Positions 8,702 to 17,765 of a stretch of 64,000 nucleotides of DNA are shown here, piece after piece (the stretch's first letter is position 1; each line of letters opens with the position of its first letter). The notes beneath the pieces were generated by a model, which saw only the letters and a program-made list of their open reading frames with translations, did not search any database and was not told where the DNA came from. The translations under genes and the position numbers were made by a program. Source of the stretch: Leucobacter soli (lineage in GTDB: Bacteria > Actinomycetota > Actinomycetes > Actinomycetales > Microbacteriaceae); the NCBI RefSeq assembly GCF_910593785.1, contig NZ_CAJVAP010000011.1, positions 1 through 64,000 of the forward strand. Reading direction: 5' to 3'.

Positions 8702-9442
8702 CTAGCGGAACGCGCGTCCGAGCAGCGTCTCGGCGCTCCGGCGGGGGCCGGTGAAGAACGGCGTCTCCTCGATCACGTGCCGGCGGGCGCCCGTAGCCCG
8801 GAGCTCGCGCATGAGGTCGACGATCCGGAAGAGTTCGTCGGCTTCGAATCCGAGCAGCCACTCGTAGTCGCCGAGGCCGAACGAGGCGACCGTGTTCGCC
8901 AGCACATCGCCGTAGTCCCGCGCTGCGGCGCCGTGCTCTCGCAGCATCTGACTCCGCTCGGCATCGGGCAGCAGGTACCACTCGCGCCCTCGCACGAACG
9001 GGTAGATGCAGAGATATCCCTTGGGCTCCTCCCCCGCGAGGAACGCGGGGACATGCGAACGGTTGAACTCGGCGGCGCGATGCACCCCGATGTTCGACCA
9101 GACCGGCGCGAGGCGGCCGGCTGACTCCTCGAGCACCGCACGATAGGCCGCCTGCAGCGCACCGGACGTCGGCGCGTGCAGCCAGAGCAGAAGATCGGCG
9201 TCGGCGCGGAATCCGGAGACGTCGTACCATCCCCGCACGGTGAGACCGGCCGTCGCGCAGAGACGATCGATGATCGCCCGGATCGCCTCGCCGCCCGGCG
9301 ACGGCGCACTCGGATCCTCGCGGAACACGGCGTACATCGTGTAGTTGACCGCGCTGTTGATCTCTTCAGCGATGTCGGAATGGTCGATGTGCGGAGCAGC
9401 GGAGGGCTGTGCAGCAGAGGGCGATGCAGCGTTGTCGGTCAC
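8702..9442 (-). CDS. hemQ: Coproheme decarboxylase (HemQ/ChdC)
   Basis: Last step of the coproporphyrin-dependent pathway: H2O2-dependent decarboxylation of coproheme to haem b. The 246-residue chlorite-dismutase-fold protein has '[13 protein letters not shown]', where the catalytic tyrosine of the family sits, and '[12 protein letters not shown]' with the likely proximal histidine. '[20 protein letters not shown]' is typical of actinobacterial ChdC. The GTG at 9442 is chosen because AAGGAGA lies 7 bases upstream; the longer frame adds 15 unlikely residues. It is downstream of hemH (59-base gap) and probably co-transcribed. Confidence 0.94.
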   Translation of the reverse strand: MTDNAASPSAAQPSAAPHIDHSDIAEEINSAVNYTMYAVFREDPSAPSPGGEAIRAIIDRLCATAGLTVRGWYDVSGFRADADLLLWLHAPTSGALQAAYRAVLEESAGRLAPVWSNIGVHRAAEFNRSHVPAFLAGEEPKGYLCIYPFVRGREWYLLPDAERSQMLREHGAAARDYGDVLANTVASFGLGDYEWLLGFEADELFRIVDLMRELRATGARRHVIEETPFFTGPRRSAETLLGRAFR

Positions 9443-9501
9443 GGGGAGGTCTCCTTCGTTCTTTCGTGTGTTCTGCGTTCGAGTCACGGGCGCGGTGCCG
9501 C

Positions 9502-10638
9502 TCAGTCCTCGTCGCCTGCGAGCACCGGGACCCCGGTCACCTCGCCGTGCCGCATCCGGCAGCTGCCGGGCGGAGCGACGTCTGGGAAGGCCCCCAGCGC
9601 ACCGACGGTCGGCGCCTCTGCAGCTTCGCCGCGTTCTCGTGCGGCGCGCTCCAGGATCATGTCGACGAGGCCCGAGACGAAGGCCGGGCGCACGCTCGCC
9701 GTGCCCGCGCGGACGGCTCGGATCCCGTGATCCCTGGCCGTCTCCAGCGCCTCGATGTCGAGGTCGAACGCGACCTCCATGTGGTCGGAGACGAAGCCGA
9801 TAGGCGCGATCACGATCTTGCGCACTCCGTTCGCGGCGAGTTCTCCGATGTGATCGTTCACGTCGGGCTCGAGCCAGGGCACGCGCGGGTCTCCCGAACG
9901 GGAGCAGTACGCGAGCGAGGAGTCGAAGCTCGCAGCGGTGCGCGCGGCGAGGATCCGGTCGAGCTCGGCTCGCACGTCCTCGTGCTGCTCGCGATAGCCG
10001 TCCCCGGTCTCGGCCGAGGCGTCCTGCATGGTGTCCGGGATCGAGTGCGTCACGTAGACGATGTGCGCGCCGTCGAGGCCGCCGGCTGCCGCGACGGTCT
10101 CGCTGCCATACCCCTCGCCCAACCGGGCGGCAGCCTCGAGGATCGCCTCGGCGTTCGCCTCGACGAAGCCCAGATCGTTGAAGAACGGTCGCAGCATGTC
10201 GATCCGCAGTTCGTCACCGAGCTCGGCCCGCGCCGCGGCGAGGTGCTCCCTGTACTGCCGGCTTCCGGAGTAGGAGGCGTAGGCACTGGTGACCAGTGTC
10301 AGGATGCGCTTGGCGCCGAACGCCTGCGCGTCGCGGAGCGTATCCACGGTGTAGGGATGCCAGTTCCGGTTGCCCCAGACGACCGGCAGCTCGACGCCTC
10401 GCCGATCCAGTTCGGCGCGCAGCGCGACCAGCAGTGCCAGGTTCTGCTCGTTGATCGGGCTCTTGCCGCCGAAACCGTAGTAGTGCTCCCCGACCTCCTT
10501 CAACCGCGCTTCGGGGATCTGCTTGCCGCGGGTCACGTTCTGCAAGAACGGGAGGACGTCGTCGGGGCCGTTCGGGCCGCCGAACGAACAGAGGAGCAGG
10601 GCGTCGTAGGGCTGAGCTGAGCGAACCATATCCTGCAC
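9502..10638 (-). CDS. hemH: Coproporphyrin ferrochelatase
   Basis: Inserts Fe(II) into coproporphyrin III (CpfC role, inferred from the neighbouring hemQ and cgoX). The 378-residue protein opens with '[22 protein letters not shown]', carries '[17 protein letters not shown]' and the metal-site histidine in '[10 protein letters not shown]', and ends with a family-typical '[17 protein letters not shown]' (quoted in parts). GTG at 10638 has AGGAAGG 10 bases upstream; ATG at 10629 is the alternative. The 70-base gap after hemA holds two ATCTGAT-type dyads, so hemH may have its own control. Confidence 0.94.
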   Translation of the reverse strand: MQDMVRSAQPYDALLLCSFGGPNGPDDVLPFLQNVTRGKQIPEARLKEVGEHYYGFGGKSPINEQNLALLVALRAELDRRGVELPVVWGNRNWHPYTVDTLRDAQAFGAKRILTLVTSAYASYSGSRQYREHLAAARAELGDELRIDMLRPFFNDLGFVEANAEAILEAAARLGEGYGSETVAAAGGLDGAHIVYVTHSIPDTMQDASAETGDGYREQHEDVRAELDRILAARTAASFDSSLAYCSRSGDPRVPWLEPDVNDHIGELAANGVRKIVIAPIGFVSDHMEVAFDLDIEALETARDHGIRAVRAGTASVRPAFVSGLVDMILERAARERGEAAEAPTVGALGAFPDVAPPGSCRMRHGEVTGVPVLAGDED

Positions 10639-10657
10639 GCTATCGGAGCCTTCCTGT

Positions 10658-10682
10658 ACATCTGATGTGATACATCTGATCT
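10658..10682. promoter_or_regulatory. Paired ATCTGAT-type dyads before hemH
   Basis: ACATC-T-GATGT (10658-10668, perfect odd palindrome) and ACATCTGATCT (10672-10682, one mismatch) lie on the same strand, 14 bp centre to centre. The same 14-bp spacing recurs in the hemA/hemE promoter. Confidence 0.55.
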
Positions 10683-10708
10683 GAACTTCTCAGTGTTCCA
10701 TCGACGGT

Positions 10709-11974
10709 TCAGCGACCGAACAGCGCTGCGACGGCGTCACTCGCCTGCTCGGCTCGCCCCTCGCGACCGAGGGCGCGGATCCGCGTCATCGGGTCGTGCA
10801 GCAGACGCCCGGCGAATCGCCGAAGAGCCAGTTCGGCCTCGCTCTCCCCTGTATCGACGACGCCGGAGCCGGAACGGGAGCCCCTGCGCGAACGGTCGAC
10901 CTCGTCCTCGAGCAGCGCGAGCACGTGCTCGCGAACCGCCAGCAACGCCGGAAGAGCCGTGCGCTCGGCCAGGGAGGCATCGAACTCCTCGACGGCCTCC
11001 CGCACGATCCGGGCGGCTTCCGCCTCCACGCCGAGGCCGCGCCCGCCGCCGACACTCGCCATCTCCTCGAGATCGAGCAGGCGGATGTTCGGGAGGTCGG
11101 CCACCCCCGGATCGATGTTCCGAGGCATACCGAGATCGACCAGCACGCGCGTCGCTGCGGGGCCGGGCGCGACGAGCTCCTTCGGCGTGAGCAGAGGCTC
11201 GTCGACGCGGCTGCAGGCGATCACCAGCTCGGACTCCGCGAGCGCGTCCGCGAACCCGCCGGCGCCCACCGCCTCGAGCCCTCTTGCCGCGGCGTACGAC
11301 TCGGCCCGGCCCGAGGGCGAATGCACCTGGATGCGGCGCGCGCCGCGCGCCCGCAGCGCGGTGACGACCGCCCCCGCGTATGCGCCTGTTCCCACGAGCA
11401 GGATCGGCAGCTCCGGCCAGGGCGCCAGGTCATCTTCGACCAGGTCGAGCGCGAACCGGACGATGGATCGACCGGCCGAACGGACCGAGGTGTGCTGCTT
11501 GACGCTGCGGCCGGTTCGTGCGGCGGCCTGGAACAACCGCTCGAGCCGGTGGGTCACGGTGCCGCGCTCCCGTGCCCCGGCATGCGCGCGGCGCACCTGA
11601 CCCGCGATCTCCTCTTCGCCCAGGACCACCGATTCGAGGCCGGCGGTCACGGAGAACAGGTGTTCGACCGCTCGACGGTCGGCGCGCACGGAGGCGGACC
11701 GTCGCACTTCCGCCCCGGGAACGCCGGCGATCCCGGCGATCCGTTCGATCACGGCCTCTCCGAGCGCCTCCCCCTCGACACCCGCGGTCGCCTCGTCCGG
11801 CGCGTTCGGAGCGTCGAGGTAGAGCTCGAATCGATTGCAGGTCGAGAGGACGATCGAACCGTCAGAGAGCGAAGGATCGGATACCGCGACGGCGATGGAC
11901 TCGCCTCCGCGTGCGAGCCGTTCGAGCAGGGCGAAAGGCGCGTTGCTGTGATCGAAGGAGATGGAAAGGAGCAT
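10709..11974 (-). CDS. hemA: Glutamyl-tRNA reductase
   Basis: First committed step of the C5 route: Glu-tRNA to glutamate-1-semialdehyde with NADPH. Of 421 residues, the N-terminal catalytic domain has the thioester Cys46 in 'STCNRFELYL', followed by the NADPH domain ('PILLVGTGAYAGAVVTALRARG') and the C-terminal helical dimerisation domain. ATG at 11974 fits the family start ('MLLSISFDHSNAPFALLERL'). No clear ribosome site is visible. It is divergent from hemE and leads hemA-hemH-hemQ. An ATCTGAT-type dyad lies 18 bases upstream of the start. Confidence 0.95.
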   Translation of the reverse strand: MLLSISFDHSNAPFALLERLARGGESIAVAVSDPSLSDGSIVLSTCNRFELYLDAPNAPDEATAGVEGEALGEAVIERIAGIAGVPGAEVRRSASVRADRRAVEHLFSVTAGLESVVLGEEEIAGQVRRAHAGARERGTVTHRLERLFQAAARTGRSVKQHTSVRSAGRSIVRFALDLVEDDLAPWPELPILLVGTGAYAGAVVTALRARGARRIQVHSPSGRAESYAAARGLEAVGAGGFADALAESELVIACSRVDEPLLTPKELVAPGPAATRVLVDLGMPRNIDPGVADLPNIRLLDLEEMASVGGGRGLGVEAEAARIVREAVEEFDASLAERTALPALLAVREHVLALLEDEVDRSRRGSRSGSGVVDTGESEAELALRRFAGRLLHDPMTRIRALGREGRAEQASDAVAALFGR

Positions 11975-11991
11975 GATCCCTGTTCGAGGAC

Positions 11992-12083
11992 GATCTGATC
12001 TGGTGTTCCAAAGGGTAGTTCATCGAAGCTGAGTACATCTGATCTACCACATCAGATCTATAAGCTAGCATCACGTCTGATGA
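11992..12083. promoter_or_regulatory. Divergent hemA/hemE promoter with four ATCTGAT-type sites
   Basis: The sites are GATC-T-GATC (11992-12000), ACATCTGATCT (12035-12045), ACATCAGATCT (12049-12059, inverted) and ACGTCTGATGA (12073-12083, covering the hemE ATG). The middle two are 14 bp apart, and their ATCTGAT/ATCAGAT cores form an inverted repeat with a 7-bp spacer. Possible hemE -10 boxes are TATAAG (12059-12064) or TAGCAT (12066-12071, 8 bases before ATG), so the dyads would overlap the promoter elements. Confidence 0.55.
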
Positions 12084-13204
12084 ACATTCTCTCAGGTTCG
12101 CACCCGCTCATGGATGGGCGGACGAATAACGCCCCGCTGATCCGCGCCCTCCGGGGCGAACGACCCGAGCGCACCCCGGTCTGGTTCATGCGACAGGCGG
12201 GGCGCTCGCTTCCCGAGTACCGCGCCCTGCGCGCCGAGAACGGCATGCTCGAGGCCTGCCTCGATCCCGCTCTCGCGAGCGAGATCACACTGCAACCCGT
12301 ACGCCGGCACGGGGTCGACGCGGCGGTCTTCTTCAGCGACATCGTCGTGCCGTTCCGCCTGGCCGGTGTCGATGTCGAGCTCGTATCCGGACGCGGGCCG
12401 GTGTTCACCGAGCCCGTGCGCACGAGCGACGACGTCACCCGGCTCCGAGCCGAGCACGGCGCCGATCGCTTGCGCGAAGCGCTGGATCCGGTGCGCGAGG
12501 CGGTTCGGCTCACGACCGCGGAGCTCGGGGGCACCCCCCTGATCGGCTTCACCGGAGCGCCCTTCACCCTCGCGGCCTATCTCGTCGAGGGCGGCCCCTC
12601 GCGCGATCACCTCCGTGCACGCACGCTCATGCACTCGGACCCGGATACCTGGCGTGCGCTGCTCGAATGGGCGGCCGAACTCTGCGGTGTTTTCCTGGAG
12701 GCGCAGGCCGAGGCCGGCGCGAGCGCGGTCCAACTCTTCGACTCGTGGGCGGGGTCGCTCTCGGCAGCGGACTACCGCGACCACGTGGCCTGGGCCTCGC
12801 GTCGCACGCTCGAACCGGTCCGGCGGCTCGGCGTGCGGGACGACCGAGAGGGCGACGGAGAGGCGTCGGCGCGCATCCGCTCCGTTCCGGTCATTCATTT
12901 CGCCGTCGGCTCCGGCCATCTGCTCGAGGAACTGGCGCAGGTCGGAGTGGATGCGCTCGGGGTCGATTGGCGCACGCCGCTCGACGACGCGAGCCGTCGA
13001 CTCGGGCACCTGTTCCCACTGCAGGGCAACCTCGATCCGGCATTCCTCGGCGCACCGCCCCGGGTACTCGAGGATCACGTCGCCGACGTGCTCCGCCGCG
13101 GCGAGCAGGCGCCGGCGCACGTGCTGAACCTCGGTCACGGCGTGCCGCCGACGGCCGACCCCGACGTATTGAGCCGGATCGTGGAGCTCGCTCATGGCGA
13201 CTGA
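12080..13204 (+). CDS. hemE: Uroporphyrinogen decarboxylase
   Basis: Converts uroporphyrinogen III to coproporphyrinogen III in the cytosol. The 374-residue protein has the N-terminal signature 'VWFMRQAGRSLPEYR' and 'FTGAPFTLAAYLVEGG'. Ser replaces the more usual Tyr after 'AGR'. The C-terminal part includes 'LQGNLDPAFL' and 'LNLGHGVPPTADPDVL'. The start ATG 12080 gives the expected 'HPLMDGRT' lead-in. There is no ribosome site, so the message may be leaderless. It is the first gene of a tightly overlapping operon to hemL. Confidence 0.95.
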   Translation: MNILSGSHPLMDGRTNNAPLIRALRGERPERTPVWFMRQAGRSLPEYRALRAENGMLEACLDPALASEITLQPVRRHGVDAAVFFSDIVVPFRLAGVDVELVSGRGPVFTEPVRTSDDVTRLRAEHGADRLREALDPVREAVRLTTAELGGTPLIGFTGAPFTLAAYLVEGGPSRDHLRARTLMHSDPDTWRALLEWAAELCGVFLEAQAEAGASAVQLFDSWAGSLSAADYRDHVAWASRRTLEPVRRLGVRDDREGDGEASARIRSVPVIHFAVGSGHLLEELAQVGVDALGVDWRTPLDDASRRLGHLFPLQGNLDPAFLGAPPRVLEDHVADVLRRGEQAPAHVLNLGHGVPPTADPDVLSRIVELAHGD

Positions 13205-14837
13205 CCGCCGTCCCTCACGCATAGGCGTCATCGGCGGCGGGATCGCCGGCCTGATCGCCGCGCGAGACCTCGCCGCCGCCGGTGCGGACGTGCTGCTACT
13301 CGAGTCGTCTGAGCGACTGGGCGGGCGCATCCGCCGCGAAGAGCTCGACGGCATGCACATCGACATCGGTGCGGAATCGTTCGCGACGCGCGGTGGCGGC
13401 GTCGAGGAGCTGCTGGCCGATCTCGGCCTGCAGGACGCGTTGGTCCGCCCGGCGCCACTCGGCGCCTGGGTCGTCGAGCAGCGATCGGGCTCCGGGCGGG
13501 ACGGGGCGGCGCACGCCGTGCCCCTGCCCTCCGCCGGCGCGATCGGCATCCCCGCCGAGCCGCTCTCCCGGGCGAGTCGGCGCGCGCTCGGCCTCGTCGG
13601 GGCGCTGCGCGCCTCGATCGAGCCCCTGCTGCCCCACTCGATCGGACAAGGGAGCAGTTCCGTCGCCGAGCTGGTGCGGGCAAGGCTCGGCAGGCGCGTG
13701 CTCGACCGCTTGGTCCGCCCGGTCGCCCTCGGCGTCTACTCCGCCGACCCCGCCGACCTCGACATCTCCGCCGTCTCCGGCCTCGCGAGCGCGTTCGCGC
13801 GCCGAGGCTCCCTCGTCGCCGCAGCGGTCGAGCTGCGAGGCAGCCGCACCGCCGCCGGATCCGCGGTCGCCGGCCTCCGCCTCGGCATGGCCAGCTTGGT
13901 GGATGCCCTGACCGACGAGCTCGAGCGTCATAGCGCGGTCGTGAGACTCGGCGCCCACGTGGAACGGATCCTGCCGCTCGCGGACGCGGAACCGAGTCGA
14001 CCGTCGCAGTGCGGCTGGGGTCTGGGCGGGACCTGGGGCGAAGAAGTCGTCGACGCGGTCGTGCTGGCAGTGCCGGAGCGCCCCGCCCGCTGGCTGCTCG
14101 GCGATCGACGACCCGAGCAGGTCGCCGGGCTCTGCGCCGCCCACGATCGGGTCGAAGTCATCGCCATCGCACTCGACGCGCCCGAGCTAGACTCCGCCCC
14201 GCGCGGCACCGGAGCCCTCGTCGCCTCGGGAGACGCCCACGGACGCGACGGAACGCTCGCCGGAGAGCCCCGAACGGACGCGGAGGCTGGCGCGGGTCCC
14301 GACTCGGGTGCGGATCCGACGCCTCGGATCCTCGCCAAAGCGCTCACCCACGTCACGGCGAAATGGCCGGCACGCGCCGCCGCCGCGGGTGCCGGCCGTC
14401 ACGTGCTCCGGCTCTCCTACGGCCGCACGGGCGCCGCGCCCGAGACCGCCCAGCGGGACGATGCGACGACGCTGCGGATCGCGCTGCGCGACGCCTCCCG
14501 GATCCTGGGCAAGGATATCCGTCCCGAGATGGTCCGGGGCATGGTCCGCCGCGAGTGGCGCATCGGCCATCCCACCACCTCGCCGCCCCGGACACCACCC
14601 GGGATCGTGCTCGCCGGCGACTGGGTGAGCGGCACCGGCATCGCCTCGGTCGTCCCGGGCGCGCGAGCCGCTGCGGAGCAGGCGCTGCAGCAGGCGGAGT
14701 CCGCAGCGGTCGACGCGGCGGCTGAGGCGACAGCGACTGAGGCGAAGGCCGAGGCGACGACGACCGACGGGACCGCGAGTGCCGAACGCCGCCCGCTCGC
14801 ACCGGACGCGCACTTCGAAGGAGCGACTGCAGCATGA
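13194..14837 (+). CDS. cgoX: Coproporphyrinogen III oxidase (HemY/CgoX type)
   Basis: FAD enzyme that removes six electrons from coproporphyrinogen III to give coproporphyrin III; in other bacteria the same family acts on protoporphyrinogen. The role here is inferred from hemQ nearby. The 547-residue protein has the dinucleotide fold 'IGVIGGGIAGLIAARDLAAAG' (in parts) and 'ESSERLGGRIRREEL', with the FAD-closing 'LAGDWVSGTGIASVVPGARAA' near the end. It has two low-complexity parts: a Gly/Asp/Ala stretch around 340-375 and an Ala/Glu/Thr tail of about 45 residues after the conserved end. It overlaps hemE by 11 bases. Confidence 0.93.
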   Translation: MATDRRPSRIGVIGGGIAGLIAARDLAAAGADVLLLESSERLGGRIRREELDGMHIDIGAESFATRGGGVEELLADLGLQDALVRPAPLGAWVVEQRSGSGRDGAAHAVPLPSAGAIGIPAEPLSRASRRALGLVGALRASIEPLLPHSIGQGSSSVAELVRARLGRRVLDRLVRPVALGVYSADPADLDISAVSGLASAFARRGSLVAAAVELRGSRTAAGSAVAGLRLGMASLVDALTDELERHSAVVRLGAHVERILPLADAEPSRPSQCGWGLGGTWGEEVVDAVVLAVPERPARWLLGDRRPEQVAGLCAAHDRVEVIAIALDAPELDSAPRGTGALVASGDAHGRDGTLAGEPRTDAEAGAGPDSGADPTPRILAKALTHVTAKWPARAAAAGAGRHVLRLSYGRTGAAPETAQRDDATTLRIALRDASRILGKDIRPEMVRGMVRREWRIGHPTTSPPRTPPGIVLAGDWVSGTGIASVVPGARAAAEQALQQAESAAVDAAAEATATEAKAEATTTDGTASAERRPLAPDAHFEGATAA

Positions 14838-15925
14838 CCATCCAGCATCCGACAACGCCGACGCACGGGCGGGTCTTCGGCGTCGGCGAGGCCGCCCCCG
14901 CCGGCGCCATCCGCGTCGGAACGCGCGGCAGCACCCTCGCGGTCACCCAGACGACGACCGTCGCCGAGGGGATCGCTGAGGCGACGGGGCGCGACGTCGC
15001 ACTCGTCGTGGTGCGCACGCAGGGAGACGCCTCGAGCGCACCGCTCGCTCAGCTAGGCGGCACCGGCGTCTTCGTCAGCGCCCTGCGCGACGCGCTGCTC
15101 GCCGGGACCTGCGACATGATCGTCCACTCGATCAAGGATCTGCCCACGGGCCCCTGCCCCGGCATCGCGCTCGGCGCCGTCCCGCCACGGGCCGACCCGC
15201 GCGACGCCCTCTGCGCGCGCGATGGTCTGACCCTTTCGCAGCTGCCGACCGGCGCCCGCGTCGGAACCGGTTCGCCGCGTCGTGCGGCCCAGCTCCTGGC
15301 CCGTCGCCCCGACCTGGTGGTCACGGGCCTGCGCGGCAACGTCGACACGCGGCTTGCGCGTCTGGAGCAGGATCTCGACGCGATCGTCCTGGCGGCAGCC
15401 GGGCTCGACCGGATCGGCCGCGCCTCGGCCGTCTCGGAGCGCTTCCCGCTGGAGTCGACACCGCCGGCCCCCGGCCAGGGCGCTCTCGCGGTGGAAGTAC
15501 GCGACGCCGAACTGGGCCTATCTCCGTACGCCGAGGCGCTTGCGGCGTTGGACGACGCGCCGAGTCGGGCGTGCTCGCTCGCGGAGCGCGGACTGCTCGC
15601 AGCGCTCGAGGCGGGCTGCGCGGCGCCCGTCGGGGCCTGGGCCCGGATCGTCGGCGATCGGATCGTGCTGCGCGCGGCCGTGTACCGGGTCGACGGCAGC
15701 TCGGCCCTCACCGTCGAAGCCGCTCGCCCGTGGCCGCTGACCGGCAGCCGGGCCGGCGATGAGACCAGCACAGACGAATCCAGCGCAGTCGCCTCCAGCG
15801 CAGTCGAGTCCAGCGCCGATGAGTTCAACGCAGACGAGCTCGCCGCGAGACTGGGCCGGAACGCCGCCGCGGACCTCCTCGATCGCGGCGCAGCCGACCT
15901 CGCCCCGCTGGGCGCGGGATCGTGA
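14834..15925 (+). CDS. hemC: Hydroxymethylbilane synthase (porphobilinogen deaminase)
   Basis: Joins four porphobilinogens into hydroxymethylbilane. The 363-residue protein has '[15 protein letters not shown]', '[10 protein letters not shown]', '[13 protein letters not shown]' and the dipyrromethane-cofactor cysteine Cys262 in '[13 protein letters not shown]'. The C-terminal domain carries an inserted Ser/Glu/Asp/Ala stretch coded by five 15-bp tandem units (15758-15832), which the family lacks. Start overlaps cgoX by ATGA. Confidence 0.95.
   Translation: MTIQHPTTPTHGRVFGVGEAAPAGAIRVGTRGSTLAVTQTTTVAEGIAEATGRDVALVVVRTQGDASSAPLAQLGGTGVFVSALRDALLAGTCDMIVHSIKDLPTGPCPGIALGAVPPRADPRDALCARDGLTLSQLPTGARVGTGSPRRAAQLLARRPDLVVTGLRGNVDTRLARLEQDLDAIVLAAAGLDRIGRASAVSERFPLESTPPAPGQGALAVEVRDAELGLSPYAEALAALDDAPSRACSLAERGLLAALEAGCAAPVGAWARIVGDRIVLRAAVYRVDGSSALTVEAARPWPLTGSRAGDETSTDESSAVASSAVESSADEFNADELAARLGRNAAADLLDRGAADLAPLGAGS
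15758..15832 (+). repeat. 15-bp tandem repeat inside hemC
   Basis: Five in-frame 15-bp units (consensus near GACGAGTCCAGCGCA) starting at 15758, 15773, 15788, 15803 and 15818 code the pentads [20 protein letters not shown] and DEFNA. The unit length keeps frame, so copy number could vary without breaking the enzyme. Confidence 0.8.
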
Positions 15926-16782
15926 CGGCGGTCGCCCCGCTCGCGGGCCGGAGGATCCTCGTGCCGCTCAGCGGCGCGGCCGGTGCTCGCATCTCTGCCG
16001 AGGTTCGCGCTCGAGGCGGCGATCCGGTCGTCTCGCCGCTCACGGAGACGGCCCCGGCTTCGGATGCTCGCGCGCTCCTCGACGCGGCCGAACGCATCGC
16101 ACGCGCGGAGTACGACTGGATCGCCGTCACCAGCGCGAACGGTGCGGAGGCACTGGCGGGCGCGCTCCAAGCGCACGCCACGGAAGCACTGGCGGGCGCT
16201 CTCCGAGCGCACGCCGCTCCCCCGGACTCGATCAGGATCGCCGCCGTGGGCCCGGCGACCGCGCGCGCCCTGGAGAGTCACGGGCTCGCGGTGGATCTGA
16301 TGCCGCGCACGGAGTTCTCCGGCAGCGCTCTGGCCGAGATCCTCGTCACCGCGCTCGACGCCGAGGCCCGCGCCGACGTCCGTGCCGACGCCCCCCGACC
16401 GCGCAGGGTGCTCCTCCCGCTCTCGGAGTCCGCCGACGACACCCTCGAGACGGCGCTCCGTGCCGCCGGGCACCGCCCGGAGCGAGTCGGCGCCTACCGC
16501 ACGGTCGCCGCACCACGCGACCCGGCCGTCGAGGCGGAGGTGGCCGCGGGACGCATCGATGCGCTTCTCGTCCTGAGCGGATCCGCCGCGCACGAGGTCT
16601 CCGAACGATTCGCGCCGATCCCGCCGCGCACCCGGCTCGCCGCGATCGGCGGACCCACCGCACGTGCGCTCGCCTCCCACGGGCTGCGCGCCGCGGTCGT
16701 ATCGGCCGTCCACACCGTTCCCGGGCTGCTCGACGCGCTCGGGGAGGCATTATCCGCACCCACCGAAGGAGCCCACGCATGA
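15922..16782 (+). CDS. hemD: Uroporphyrinogen-III synthase
   Basis: Closes and inverts ring D of hydroxymethylbilane to uroporphyrinogen III. The 286-residue protein has the two-lobe pattern of the divergent HemD family: '[21 protein letters not shown]', '[15 protein letters not shown]', '[16 protein letters not shown]', '[16 protein letters not shown]' and '[17 protein letters not shown]'. The GTG start overlaps hemC by GTGA. It contains a 36-bp tandem duplication (16147-16218) that gives two copies of EALAGAL(Q/R)AHA(T/A). Confidence 0.92.
   Translation: MTAVAPLAGRRILVPLSGAAGARISAEVRARGGDPVVSPLTETAPASDARALLDAAERIARAEYDWIAVTSANGAEALAGALQAHATEALAGALRAHAAPPDSIRIAAVGPATARALESHGLAVDLMPRTEFSGSALAEILVTALDAEARADVRADAPRPRRVLLPLSESADDTLETALRAAGHRPERVGAYRTVAAPRDPAVEAEVAAGRIDALLVLSGSAAHEVSERFAPIPPRTRLAAIGGPTARALASHGLRAAVVSAVHTVPGLLDALGEALSAPTEGAHA
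16147..16218 (+). repeat. 36-bp tandem duplication inside hemD
   Basis: Two adjacent 36-base units (16147-16182, 16183-16218) differ at a few positions and code [12 protein letters not shown] and [12 protein letters not shown] in frame. They lie on the surface-helix side of the first domain by family comparison, so they are probably tolerated. Confidence 0.8.
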
Positions 16783-17765
16783 CCCCGGTCATCCGCCCCC
16801 GCCGCCTGCGATCGACCCCGGCGATGCGCCGACTGACGGCGGAAACCCGACTGCATCCGGCCGAGCTGATCCTCCCGATGTTCGTCCGCGAGGGCCTCGC
16901 CGCGCCCCGTGAGATCTCGTCGATGCCCGGCGTCCAGCAGCACACGATCGATTCGCTCGTCCGCGCCGCTGCCGAGGCGGCGGAGGCTGGCATCGGCGGT
17001 GTCATGCTCTTCGGCGTGCCGGCCGCCCGCGATGCGCGAGGCAGCGCCGCCGACGACCCAGACGGCATCCTGAACGCCGCGACCCGCGCCTTGGCCCGAG
17101 AAGTCGGCGACGCCCTCGTCGTCCAGACCGACCTCTGTCTCGACGAGTTCACCGATCACGGCCATTGCGGGGTGCTCGCCGAAGCCCCCGACGGCGGGTC
17201 GCCGGAGGTCGACAACGACGCGACGCTCGACCGCTATTGCGCGATGGCCCTCGCGCAGGCGGAGGCCGGCTCCGCGCTGCTCGGCCTCTCGGGCATGATG
17301 GACGGGCAGGTCGCCGCCGTGCGGAGCGCCCTTGACGGCGCGGGCTTCGAGCGCACCGCGATCCTGGCCTACGCGGCCAAGTACGCCTCGGCCTTCTACG
17401 GGCCGTTCCGCGAGGCCGTGGATTCGCAGCTCGTCGGGGACCGTCGCGGCTACCAGCAGGATCCGGCGAATCGACGCGAGGGCCTGCGCGAGGCCGCCCT
17501 CGACCTCGACGAGGGCGCAGACATCGTGATGGTCAAGCCGGCGATGAGCTACCTCGATGTGCTCGCCGACGTCGCCGCGATGAGTCCGGTTCCGGTCTGG
17601 GCGTACCAGGTCTCGGGCGAGGTCGCGATGATCGAGGCCGCCGCCGCGAACGGATGGATCGACCGGAGACGCGTGATCGAGGAGACGGTCACCGGTATCA
17701 GACGTGCGGGAGCAGATGCCGTGCTGAGCTACTTCGCCGTCGAGCTCGCGGGATGGCTGAAGTGA
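16779..17765 (+). CDS. hemB: Delta-aminolevulinic acid dehydratase (porphobilinogen synthase)
   Basis: Condenses two 5-aminolevulinates to porphobilinogen. The 328-residue protein has the two Schiff-base lysine regions '[14 protein letters not shown]' and '[12 protein letters not shown]'. The metal loop '[17 protein letters not shown]' keeps two of the three cysteines of the zinc type, with Asp in the middle place. ATG at 16779 overlaps hemD by ATGA and has GAAGGAG upstream; an upstream reading of the frame inside hemD is not real. Confidence 0.95.
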   Translation: MTPVIRPRRLRSTPAMRRLTAETRLHPAELILPMFVREGLAAPREISSMPGVQQHTIDSLVRAAAEAAEAGIGGVMLFGVPAARDARGSAADDPDGILNAATRALAREVGDALVVQTDLCLDEFTDHGHCGVLAEAPDGGSPEVDNDATLDRYCAMALAQAEAGSALLGLSGMMDGQVAAVRSALDGAGFERTAILAYAAKYASAFYGPFREAVDSQLVGDRRGYQQDPANRREGLREAALDLDEGADIVMVKPAMSYLDVLADVAAMSPVPVWAYQVSGEVAMIEAAAANGWIDRRRVIEETVTGIRRAGADAVLSYFAVELAGWLK

